From NCBI RefSeq assembly GCF_030766725.1, contig NZ_JARQWR010000002.1, positions 62,001 to 126,000 on the forward strand: a DNA stretch of 64,000 nucleotides, written 5' to 3'. Both the position numbers and the translations under genes were made by a program. Positions 55,475-62,987 of this stretch are shown one piece after another. Each line of letters opens with the position of its first letter. The first letter of the stretch is position 1. This DNA is from Flavobacterium aerium. GTDB lineage: Bacteria; Bacteroidota; Bacteroidia; Flavobacteriales; Flavobacteriaceae. The notes under the pieces were generated by a model. That model did not search any database, was not told the origin of the DNA, and saw nothing but the letters and a program-made list of their open reading frames with translations.

Positions 55475-56938
55475 TTAAAAGTTACTTTTATACAAGAGAT
55501 TGAGTTTAATTTTCAAAAAAATCACTACTTCTTCTAATTCCTTCTCGTTTATTGAAGCAAAGCCGAAACGGAAAGCATTTTGTTCTATATCCATTCGGGT
55601 AATTTTTAATTGGGGAATATCTTCCAATTTACGAACTGAATATTCCGGGTTTAGTTTTATCCAAATGGCCATTCCACCCGATGGTAGAGAATAAGAAATA
55701 TATTCGCTCAATTTTTCTTTTAGTAATGCATCCAAGAAATCTCTGCGCTGATGGTAAGCTTTCTTTGCTTTTTTAATATGTCGTTTGAGTTCACCATCTT
55801 TAATCAATGTAGCTAATGCATTTTGCATATAACCATCGCCACCTACATCAATAAGTTTTCTTAAAGCTGTACATTGTGTAATGAAATTTTTTGGAGCAAT
55901 CATAAAACCAATGCGAAGTGAAGGATCTAATATTTTAGAAAAAGAGCCGATGTAAATCACGTTCCCGTTATGACCACCACTTGCTAATGGTAGATAGGGC
56001 GATGAGGTATAATGATAATCATAGTCATAATCATCTTCGATGATAGCAAATGAATATTGCTGGGACAATTCCAATAATTTCATTCTACGTTCTACGCTCA
56101 AGGTTACCGTTGTAGGGTAATGATGGTGTGGGATAACATATACGGCACTGATTTTTTTCTTCTTACAAATAGTTTCAATAGCATCTGTATCTATTCCGCT
56201 ATCATCTACCATTACTTCTATTAATTGAGTTCCTGTTTCTTTGAAGGTTCTATTGGCAACAGGATAATTGGGTTTGCCAACGACGATGTTAGTGTTTTTA
56301 TCCAAAAGTAATTGAGCAGCAAGATAAATACTCATCTGTGCCCCGTGTGTAATCAACAGATTATCAATAGAAATATTTAATCCTCTGGTTTCAGCTAAAT
56401 ATTGGGTTAGTTTCTCCCTTAACTTTATTGTGCCTTGTTCTGTACCGATTTGAGCATTTTTTATGGCGTATTTTGTCGAAGTATAAGAACGATAGGTTTT
56501 CAGTAACTCGTCAATAGGTGATAGCCTAATATCTGGATGTCCATCATCAATAATAATTTCAGGAATAATAATAGTGTCATCATGCTGTACATTTTCTTCT
56601 ATCTTTCGGAATGAAAGATTAAACTCATTTTCATAAGATAATAAGAGGGTTGGAATATTCCATTTTTGAGGTTTCAGTAAAGGAATGCGTTCGGATACCG
56701 AAACGTGTTTTCTTGGAACAATTAATATCCAATCTTGGGCATCGAGTTCCTCATAAGCTGCAATTACTGTCTTGCGATGTACACCCAAAATTTTAGCGAG
56801 TTCCCGACTACCGGGCAAATGTGTACCAGCTTTTAATGTACCGTTTCGTATAGCATTGATAAAGCAAAAAGCAATCTGTTTATAAACAGATACTTTTTGT
56901 TTTTTGTCTATAATGATAATATTTTTATACGGAAACAT
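55475..56938 (-). CDS. MocR-family regulator (GntR winged helix plus aminotransferase domain)
   Basis: A 487-residue transcription factor of the MocR/PdxR type. The N-terminal winged helix (residues about 15-85) has LPGSRELAKILGVHRKTVIAAYEEL; the rest is an aminotransferase fold with PLP-site segments EDDYDYDYHY and GSFSKILDPSLRIGF containing the PLP-Lys. MocR regulators respond to PLP or an amino compound. It is divergent from a GNAT gene, with a shared 89-base control region holding three copies of a GGACTAC-like box. Confidence 0.88.
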   Translation of the reverse strand: MFPYKNIIIIDKKQKVSVYKQIAFCFINAIRNGTLKAGTHLPGSRELAKILGVHRKTVIAAYEELDAQDWILIVPRKHVSVSERIPLLKPQKWNIPTLLLSYENEFNLSFRKIEENVQHDDTIIIPEIIIDDGHPDIRLSPIDELLKTYRSYTSTKYAIKNAQIGTEQGTIKLREKLTQYLAETRGLNISIDNLLITHGAQMSIYLAAQLLLDKNTNIVVGKPNYPVANRTFKETGTQLIEVMVDDSGIDTDAIETICKKKKISAVYVIPHHHYPTTVTLSVERRMKLLELSQQYSFAIIEDDYDYDYHYTSSPYLPLASGGHNGNVIYIGSFSKILDPSLRIGFMIAPKNFITQCTALRKLIDVGGDGYMQNALATLIKDGELKRHIKKAKKAYHQRRDFLDALLKEKLSEYISYSLPSGGMAIWIKLNPEYSVRKLEDIPQLKITRMDIEQNAFRFGFASINEKELEEVVIFLKIKLNLLYKSNF

Positions 56939-56939
56939 A

Positions 56940-56982
56940 CTGGACTACCTAATAACTAAAATCTGGATTACAAATGTAGTCC
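56940..56982. promoter_or_regulatory. Operator-like repeats between mocR and GNAT gene
   Basis: CTGGACTAC at 56940-56948 and CTGGATTAC at 56963-56971 form a direct repeat (period 23), and GTAGTCC at 56976-56982 is an inverted copy of GGACTAC. A minus-strand -7 box (TACATTTG, 56971-56978) overlaps the second and third copies. Two direct copies plus one inverted fit MocR-type operators. Confidence 0.6.
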
Positions 56983-57027
56983 TATTTAAAAATATTTTTG
57001 CGTTAATAAATTAAAATATTTAAAGCA

Positions 57028-57474
57028 ATGGATTTAAAAATTAAGAAAGCAAGTCTGGAAGACTTGGAAGAAACAGCCGAATTATTCAATCTTTACCGTG
57101 TTTTTTATCGTCAACAATCTGATGTAGAAAAAGGAAAAGTATTTCTAAAAGAACGATTTGTAAATAACGAAAGTGATATTTTCTTAGCAGTAGTCAATGG
57201 AGAAATAGCGGGATTTGTTCAGTTATACAAACTGTTTCATTACACTAAATTACAGAAACAATGGTTATTGAGTGATTTGTTTGTACATCCCGATTATAGA
57301 GGAAAAGGATTATCTGTAGCCCTGATTGACCGAAGTAAGCAATGGTGTGAAGAAACGGGAGCTTGTGGTTTAATGCTGGAAACAGAAAAGACAAACGACG
57401 TTGGTAATACGCTATACCCACGTTGTGGATTTGAGTATGATGGATTACACAATTATTATCATTGGTGGAAATAA
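57028..57474 (+). CDS. GNAT-family N-acetyltransferase
   Basis: A 148-residue acetyltransferase of the GCN5 fold. The acetyl-CoA pyrophosphate loop is in SDLFVHPDYRGKGLSVALID (residues about 88-107, RGKGLS), and the C-terminal end is ETEKTNDVGNTLYPRCGFEYDG. Its substrate is unknown. A -7 box TATTTTTG at 56993-57000 precedes it. Divergent from a MocR regulator whose presumed operator lies between them, so it is a plausible target of that regulator, perhaps acting on a small amine or amino acid. Confidence 0.85.
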   Translation: MDLKIKKASLEDLEETAELFNLYRVFYRQQSDVEKGKVFLKERFVNNESDIFLAVVNGEIAGFVQLYKLFHYTKLQKQWLLSDLFVHPDYRGKGLSVALIDRSKQWCEETGACGLMLETEKTNDVGNTLYPRCGFEYDGLHNYYHWWK

Positions 57475-58011
57475 CTAACTATGCGGTAGTCCGAAAGGTC
57501 TACCGTTTAATAAGGTTGTTGGGTAAGGCTTTGTGATGTTTTTGCAGTGGTCAAAGTCCATTTCCGACCTCTATTCCTACAATATGAATGTCTTTGTTTA
57601 TCTTTTACTAAAAAAAGGGAAGGGAAATAGGAGGATTTTTACAGGTACATGATTATTCTTCCATTTTCCTGTTTTTTCCAAACAGGTTGCGATCAGGTTT
57701 TAGGGATATTGTTTATCCCATTTTTTGTTTTGGCAAACTTCTTTTCTTTCCACATCCGCGACCAAAGAAAAGATTCTGTGTTATTAAACTACTTTTTTTA
57801 AATTTATTTCTCATTAGGTTGTATACAATATCTACAAAATGTACTTTTGCAATACTCAATGAAAAAAACAGTACAAATATCATCCCCAGTTACTCCGCCT
57901 TGATCTTAGGCTAAACTGTTATTTCCCCCAATTACTTATTGGTTATATTACTGTACCCGAAGTTTTCGCTTTAGGCACATTTCACTTTTATACATTTTAT
58001 TTTATACGTTT
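57475..58011. other. 537 bases before the SulP gene, island boundary region
   Basis: No gene supported. It holds a weak hairpin near 57485-57505, an inverted repeat TCTTTTCTTT/AAAGAAAAGA at 57740-57749 and 57764-57773, and a good promoter at 57819-57849, followed by a 14-codon ORF at 57859-57903 (MKKTVQISSPVTPP). The base composition is less AT-rich than upstream. A longer open frame at 57687-57914 has no protein-like features. Confidence 0.5.
57819..57849 (+). promoter_or_regulatory. Promoter upstream of the SulP gene
   Basis: TTG at 57819-57821, 20 bases, TACTTTTG at 57842-57849, a good Bacteroidota promoter. It lies 162 bases before the sulP start, so the transcript would have a long leader with a 14-codon ORF. 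Confidence 0.6.
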
Positions 58012-59547
58012 ATGCAGAAAATTATCAATTTGTTTGATTTCAAACAAAAAGTAGATTACAAAAATGAAGTTTTAGCAGGTTTAACTGTTGCCATGACAAT
58101 GATCCCTGAAAGTTTATCTTTTGCCATTTTAGCTGGACTCTCACCCTTAACTGGATTATATGCCGCATTTTTAATGGGTTTGGTAACAGCCATTCTTGGC
58201 GGTAGACCGGGAATGGTCTCTGGAGGTGCCGGTGCAACAGTTGTAGTACTCATCGCATTGGCTTCTTCACACGGAGTAGAATATCTCTTCGCTGCCGTAG
58301 TATTGGCAGGTATTTTACAATTATTAGTAGGGCTGTTTAAACTTGGTAAATTTGTTCGTCTGATACCCCAGCCTGTTATGTATGGCTTTCTGAATGGTCT
58401 TGCTGTAATTATTTTTATGGCTCAGGTTGCTCAATTCAAGGTCATAGAGAATGGAGCAGAAAGTTGGATGCACGGAAGTGCACTCTATTTGATGGCTGGG
58501 CTAACAATCCTGACCATAGCGATTGTTTTTCTGCTGCCTAAAATTACCAAGGCAATTCCAGCTTCATTGTTTGCTATACTGGTAGTGTTCGGTATTGTTT
58601 ATTTTTTCAATATAGATACCAAAAAAGTAATTGATATTGCATCTGTCAGTGGTTCATTACCATCGTTTCATATTCCGCAAATTCCTTTTAGCTTAGAAAC
58701 TTTAAGAATCATTTTTCCTTACGCCCTAGTTATGGCTGGTGTTGGCTTGATTGAAAGCCTGCTAACCTTAAACATGGTAGATGAAATTACCAGCACAAAA
58801 GGTCAATCCAATCGGGAAGCGGCTGCACAAGGTATCGCAAATATTACCAATGGCTTCTTTGGCGGAATGGGCGGATGTGCGATGGTTGCCCAAACATTGG
58901 TAAATGTCGGCGCTGGTGCAAGAGCAAGACTATCCGCAATTATTGGAGCTTTCACAATCTTGTTAATTATTTTGGTCGGTGGACCTATAATTGAACAAAT
59001 TCCTATGGCGGCTTTAGTTGGCGTGATGATGATGGTAGCAATTGGAACATTTGAATGGGTAAGCTTTCGTATTATCAATAAAATGCCCCGACACGATATT
59101 TTTATTGGTATGCTTGTGGCAGTCATAACTGTAGTGTTACATAACTTGGCTGTAGCTGTTTTGACAGGTGTGGTTATTTCAGCATTGGTTTTTGCTTGGG
59201 AAAGTGCAAAACGCATCCGTGCAAGAAAATATGTAGATGAAAATGGTGCAAAGCATTATGAAATTTTTGGTCCACTGTTCTTTGGTTCTACTACTGCTTT
59301 TGCCGAAAAATTTGATGTACTGAATGATCCTGATGAAGTGGTAATTGATTTCAAGGAAAGTAAAATAGTAGATATGTCTGCAATTGAAGCCTTGAATAAA
59401 ATTACTGAAAAGTATCACAAAGAAGGTAAAAAGCTCCATTTACGCCACTTAAGTCAGGATTGCAGGCAATTATTGAAAAATGCTGAAACGGTTATAGACG
59501 TGAATATTATTGAAGATCCTACTTATAAAGTAATGACAAATAAATAA
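58012..59547 (+). CDS. SulP-family inorganic anion transporter with STAS domain
   Basis: A 511-residue membrane transporter. The N-terminal part (about residues 15-390) has 10-14 membrane helices with the SulP signature MTMIPESLSFAILAGLSPLTGLYA, seen as PESLSFAILAGLSPLTGLY, and the C-terminal STAS domain (about 420-505) contains VVIDFKESKIVDMSAIEAL. The family moves sulfate, bicarbonate or other oxyanions; the substrate is not certain. The next gene is an ArsR-type regulator about 220 bases on. Confidence 0.88.
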   Translation: MQKIINLFDFKQKVDYKNEVLAGLTVAMTMIPESLSFAILAGLSPLTGLYAAFLMGLVTAILGGRPGMVSGGAGATVVVLIALASSHGVEYLFAAVVLAGILQLLVGLFKLGKFVRLIPQPVMYGFLNGLAVIIFMAQVAQFKVIENGAESWMHGSALYLMAGLTILTIAIVFLLPKITKAIPASLFAILVVFGIVYFFNIDTKKVIDIASVSGSLPSFHIPQIPFSLETLRIIFPYALVMAGVGLIESLLTLNMVDEITSTKGQSNREAAAQGIANITNGFFGGMGGCAMVAQTLVNVGAGARARLSAIIGAFTILLIILVGGPIIEQIPMAALVGVMMMVAIGTFEWVSFRIINKMPRHDIFIGMLVAVITVVLHNLAVAVLTGVVISALVFAWESAKRIRARKYVDENGAKHYEIFGPLFFGSTTAFAEKFDVLNDPDEVVIDFKESKIVDMSAIEALNKITEKYHKEGKKLHLRHLSQDCRQLLKNAETVIDVNIIEDPTYKVMTNK

Positions 59548-59560
59548 CAGGAGAATTACC

Positions 59561-59608
59561 CATCGAAAATTTTCAGCTTTAATCTGAATGTTTTCGATGT
59601 TTTCTTTT
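59561..59608 (+). terminator. Terminator of the SulP gene
   Basis: Outer stem CATCGAAAA/TTTTCGATG (59561-59569 with 59591-59599) with an inner TTCAG/CTGAA stem, followed by a T-rich run, 13 bases after the stop. Confidence 0.8.
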
Positions 59609-59720
59609 TACGAACTTTTTTTTCCTGATTTTTAACCCACTTTAAGCTCTCTAATGCTTCAAAAATCAGTGCTTTCGTTCACAGTTTATACAACTCAACC
59701 GTAATAATTTAAAAAAACTA

Positions 59721-59756
59721 TTGTCAATTAATTTAATTATCGTAATATTGCGATAT
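59721..59756 (+). promoter_or_regulatory. Promoter with overlapping ArsR operator, site 1
   Basis: TTG (59721-59723), 19 bases, TAATATTG (59743-59750; one mismatch to TAnnTTTG). Overlapping it is the near-palindrome ATCGTAATATTGCGATAT (59739-59756), repeated almost exactly upstream of the next gene at 60123-60140. Binding by the ArsR protein here would block the promoter. Confidence 0.7.
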
Positions 59757-59769
59757 AAATATAAAACAA

Positions 59770-60099
59770 ATGGGTGTTACGAAAACCGAAATATTTACAG
59801 AAGAACAGAACCATCTAGCCATCACTTTGAAAGCACTGGCGCATCCTGCACGAATAGCCATTTTACAATATATCATCAGACAGAATGCCTGCATTTGTAA
59901 TGATTTGGTTGAAGAATTGGGATTAGCACAGGCAACCATTTCACAACATTTAAAAGAACTTAAAAATATTGGCATTATTAAGGGAAATATAGAGGGTACA
60001 AGTGTATGCTACTGTATTAATGAGACAGTCTGGCAACAAATTAGAATGGAATTCAATACTTTCTTTGGCGATAATGTAACTATTGAAAAATGCTGTTAA
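59770..60099 (+). CDS. arsR: ArsR-family metal(loid)-responsive repressor
   Basis: A 109-residue winged-helix repressor. HTH region: LAHPARIAILQYI and LGLAQATISQHLKELKNIG. Thiol pairs are CIC (C41, C43) near the start of the DNA-binding domain, CYC (C80, C82), and the last two residues C108-C109. A CxC at this place matches As(III)-sensing ArsR proteins. It precedes an ACR3 exporter gene cluster and has an operator-like site over its own promoter. Confidence 0.92.
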   Translation: MGVTKTEIFTEEQNHLAITLKALAHPARIAILQYIIRQNACICNDLVEELGLAQATISQHLKELKNIGIIKGNIEGTSVCYCINETVWQQIRMEFNTFFGDNVTIEKCC

Positions 60100-60122
60100 G
60101 GCATTTTTTTAAACCTAAATTC

Positions 60123-60140
60123 ATCGTAACATTGCAATAT
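60123..60140 (+). promoter_or_regulatory. ArsR operator-like site 2
   Basis: ATCGTAACATTGCAATAT, 16 of 18 bases identical to site 1, 28 bases before the DUF6428-like start; includes a TAACATTG -7-like box. It suggests a second promoter controlled by the same repressor. Confidence 0.7.
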
Positions 60141-60168
60141 ATAGTTTATTAAAATTAATATCAGAAAT

Positions 60169-60642
60169 ATGAAATTATCAGAAATCAAACAGATCTTACC
60201 GACATTGGAAAATGTGGAATTTCAACTTGAAAACGGAGCTTTTGTGCCAGAGCACTTCCACGTTACCGAAGTGGGACAAATCATTAAAAACTTTATCGAT
60301 TGTGGAGGTGTACTCCGTTCAGAAAAAGTAGTCAACTTTCAATTATGGAATGCAGACGATTTTGAACATAGATTAAAGCCGACCAAATTATTAAACATCA
60401 TCAAATTATCTGAAGAAAAATTGGGTATTGAAGATTCTGAAATTGAAGTGGAATACCAAAGCGAAACAATTGGTAAATACGATTTAGATTTTAACGAGAA
60501 AAACTTTGTCCTGGTCAACAAAACAACAGATTGTCTAGCTCAGGACGCTTGTGGAATTCCATCTGAAAAACAAAAGAAAAATTTAGCAGAACTAACTGCA
60601 AATAATACTAACACTTGTACTCCAGGTGGTGGATGTTGCTAA
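60169..60642 (+). CDS. DUF6428-like protein with Cys-rich tail
   Basis: A 157-residue soluble protein of the DUF6428 type, a family commonly found in arsenic clusters of Bacteroidota. It has PEHFHVTEVGQIIKNFIDCGG (as HFHVTEVGQIIKNFIDCGG) and a C-terminal Cys cluster: DCLAQDACG and the final NTCTPGGGCC, adding five Cys in the last 30 residues, suited to bind thiophilic ions. The function is not known. First gene after arsR, 69 bases on. Confidence 0.78.
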   Translation: MKLSEIKQILPTLENVEFQLENGAFVPEHFHVTEVGQIIKNFIDCGGVLRSEKVVNFQLWNADDFEHRLKPTKLLNIIKLSEEKLGIEDSEIEVEYQSETIGKYDLDFNEKNFVLVNKTTDCLAQDACGIPSEKQKKNLAELTANNTNTCTPGGGCC

Positions 60643-60688
60643 AAATCAACCAAACTCAAAAAAGTAAAAATTCTAAAAAATTCTAAAA

Positions 60689-61462
60689 ATGAAAATTGCA
60701 TTATTCAGCGACATTCACGCCAATTTACCTGCATTAGAAGCATTCTTTGAAGATGTAGAGAAAAGAAATCCAGATAGCATTTATTGTTTGGGCGATCTGG
60801 TAGGTTACAATATTTGGCCAAATGAAGTGGTAAACGAAATCCGTAAAAGAAAAATTCCAACCATTGCAGGAAATTATGATTTCGGCATTGGGAGAATGAG
60901 TAATGAATGTGGTTGTGCCTACAAAACGGATAGCGAAAAAGACAATGGGAATATTTCCATTTCGTTTACAAATTCTTTGATGAAAGATGATGAACGTGCT
61001 TATTTACGTACGCTCCCGGCACACATCAAAGTAGAATTTCAATTGAACGAGGATAAACTCAATTTACTATTAGTACACGGTAGTCCACGTAAAATAAATG
61101 AGTATCTGTTTGAAGACAGGGAAGAAAAAAGTATGCTTAGAATAATGGAACAGGCAGATGCCGATATTATGTGTTTCGGGCATACACACAAGCCATACCA
61201 TCGTGTTTTAAATTCGGGTCTTGACGGTCAGGATCATTTCAGACACGCCATAAATATAGGTTCGGTTGGGAAGCCCAAAGACAGCGATGTCAGAGGTGGT
61301 TATGTAATGCTTACTATCAATGAACAAAGTTCTGTGTTGGATAAAAACAGCATCAGTGTAGAATTTATACGTTTTGATTATGATATTGAAAGAGCAGCAA
61401 AAGCAGTAGAAGAAAGTCCATTGCCCAATGAATATGCAGAAAATTTAAGAAGAGGTTATTAA
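60689..61462 (+). CDS. Calcineurin-like metallophosphoesterase
   Basis: A 257-residue metallophosphoesterase of the YfcE type. Metal motifs: SDIHANLPAL (D8, H10), GDLVGYN (D36), GNYD (residues 61-64, replacing GNH[D/E]), LLVHGSPR, and CFGHTHKPYH. A CxC pair (C74, C76, in NECGCAYK) follows GNYD, an unusual addition that could be a thiol site. It sits 46 bases after the DUF6428-like gene and 17 bases before the H-protein gene. The substrate is unknown. Confidence 0.85.
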   Translation: MKIALFSDIHANLPALEAFFEDVEKRNPDSIYCLGDLVGYNIWPNEVVNEIRKRKIPTIAGNYDFGIGRMSNECGCAYKTDSEKDNGNISISFTNSLMKDDERAYLRTLPAHIKVEFQLNEDKLNLLLVHGSPRKINEYLFEDREEKSMLRIMEQADADIMCFGHTHKPYHRVLNSGLDGQDHFRHAINIGSVGKPKDSDVRGGYVMLTINEQSSVLDKNSISVEFIRFDYDIERAAKAVEESPLPNEYAENLRRGY

Positions 61463-61479
61463 TCTAAAAACTTGTAGAA

Positions 61480-61857
61480 ATGGAACTTCCAAACGAATTA
61501 AAATATTCAAAAGAACATACTTGGATAAGGGTACAAGAAAACACAGGCACAATAGGTATTACAGCATTTGCTCAAAGTGAATTAAGAGAAATTGTATATG
61601 CAGATTTACCAAATGTTGGACATAATTTCCTTCAGGATGAAGTATTTGGCTCTGTTGAAGCGATCAAAACTGTAAGTGATTTATTTATGCCCGTATCGGG
61701 CAAAATTATTGAAACAAACGAACTCTTACTAAAAGAACCAACACTCATTAATACTGCACCTTTTGAAAACGGTTGGCTGATAAAAATAGAAATTAAGGAC
61801 GATGCAGAATTAGAAAATTTGCTTACATCAAATCAATATAAAGAAATTATAAATTAG
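61480..61857 (+). CDS. gcvH: Lipoyl-carrier H-protein (GcvH-like) in the ars cluster
   Basis: A 125-residue lipoyl-domain protein. The lipoylation loop [18 protein letters not shown] holds the modified Lys at 63, as in glycine cleavage H-protein, and the start [10 protein letters not shown] and NGWLIKIEI near the end fit the same family. No gcvT or gcvP is near, so this copy is not in a glycine-cleavage operon. It lies seven bases before the arsenite exporter gene. A lipoyl dithiol would bind As(III) strongly, so it may carry arsenite; that is an inference. Confidence 0.88.
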   Translation: MELPNELKYSKEHTWIRVQENTGTIGITAFAQSELREIVYADLPNVGHNFLQDEVFGSVEAIKTVSDLFMPVSGKIIETNELLLKEPTLINTAPFENGWLIKIEIKDDAELENLLTSNQYKEIIN

Positions 61858-61864
61858 CCATACA

Positions 61865-62896
61865 ATGCAACCAAAATTAAAATTTCTTGACCGTTACCTA
61901 ACTCTATGGATATTACTTGCAATGGCTCTAGGTATAGGATTGGGATATTTCTTCCCAAGTATTTCCAATGTTACAAATGCTTTATCCGTAGGCATAACCA
62001 ACATTCCTTTGGCAATAGGTCTAATATTGATGATGTACCCGCCATTGGCGAAAGTGGATTATTCTTTATTACCTATGGCATTTAAGGATAAAAAAGTAAT
62101 CGGTATATCCTTATTGCTGAATTGGGTTATCGGCACAATATTGATGTTCGGATTGGCAGTTTTGTTTTTACGAAACGAACCCGATTATATGACAGGCTTG
62201 ATACTAATTGGCTTGGCAAGGTGTATCGCGATGGTAATTGTGTGGAGTGACTTAGCTAAAGCAAACAGAGAATATACGGCTATGTTAGTTGCATTGAACA
62301 GTATCTTCCAGATAGTATCTTATAGCTTCTTAGTTTGGCTATTCATCAATGTATTGCCTGCAAAATTAGGATTAGCCAATTTCAATGTAAGCGTATCAAT
62401 GAAAGATGTTACAGAAAGCGTATTGATATACTTAGGCATTCCATTTCTAGCAGGTTTTCTAAGCCGTTACTTTCTTGTTAAATCAAAAGGCATAGAATGG
62501 TATAATAGAAAATTCGTACCCACAATATCTCCTATTACTCTGTACGCATTGCTATTTACAATAGTGCTTATGTTTAGTCTCAAAGGTGATAAAATATTGG
62601 AATTGCCAATGGATGTCCTTAAAGTAGCAATACCGTTAATTATCTATTTTATCTTGATGTTTTTCATAAGCTTCTTTATCAATAAGTCCCTAAAGATTCC
62701 TTACGATAAAAATGCCTCTATCGCATTTACGGCTACGGGAAACAATTTTGAATTAGCTATTGCTGTAGCAATAGCAGTCTTCGGAATCCATTCACCACAG
62801 GCTTTTGTGGGTGTCATAGGACCATTGGTAGAAGTTCCTGTGCTGATATTATTAGTAAGAGCAAGTCTATGGCTGAAAAAGAAGTATTATCATTAA
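61865..62896 (+). CDS. acr3: ACR3-family arsenite efflux transporter
   Basis: A 343-residue membrane exporter for As(III) with about ten helices. The ACR3 hallmarks are the Cys in [14 protein letters not shown] (about residue 120) and the Glu in [15 protein letters not shown]. It is the last gene of the arsR-DUF6428-metallophosphoesterase-H-protein-acr3 series. No arsenate reductase (arsC) is found in the window after it; an IS110 transposase gene lies just downstream. Confidence 0.95.
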   Translation: MQPKLKFLDRYLTLWILLAMALGIGLGYFFPSISNVTNALSVGITNIPLAIGLILMMYPPLAKVDYSLLPMAFKDKKVIGISLLLNWVIGTILMFGLAVLFLRNEPDYMTGLILIGLARCIAMVIVWSDLAKANREYTAMLVALNSIFQIVSYSFLVWLFINVLPAKLGLANFNVSVSMKDVTESVLIYLGIPFLAGFLSRYFLVKSKGIEWYNRKFVPTISPITLYALLFTIVLMFSLKGDKILELPMDVLKVAIPLIIYFILMFFISFFINKSLKIPYDKNASIAFTATGNNFELAIAVAIAVFGIHSPQAFVGVIGPLVEVPVLILLVRASLWLKKKYYH

Positions 62897-62957
62897 ATTA
62901 ATGCAAAAAGAATTCAGGGTTATAACTAAAAGCTAAAACCTTTTAAATAAATTACTT

Positions 62958-62982
62958 GGGGGAGTTGACTTAAAACTTCCCC
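62958..62982 (+). terminator. Hairpin after acr3
   Basis: GGGGGAGTT (62958-62966) pairs with AACTTCCCC (62974-62982), one G-U, loop of seven bases, followed by TTTCTTTA. It could terminate the ars transcript or be part of the insertion-sequence end. Confidence 0.5.
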
Positions 62983-62987
62983 TTTCT

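Noticed and set aside
57740-57773. Inverted repeat as an insertion-sequence end
   Set aside because: The arms are simple purine or pyrimidine tracts and no transposase lies beside them.
57687-57914. A 75-codon plus-strand ORF before the SulP gene
   Set aside because: Composition of Phe, Leu and Ile with no domain, overlapping the promoter of the SulP gene; likely chance.
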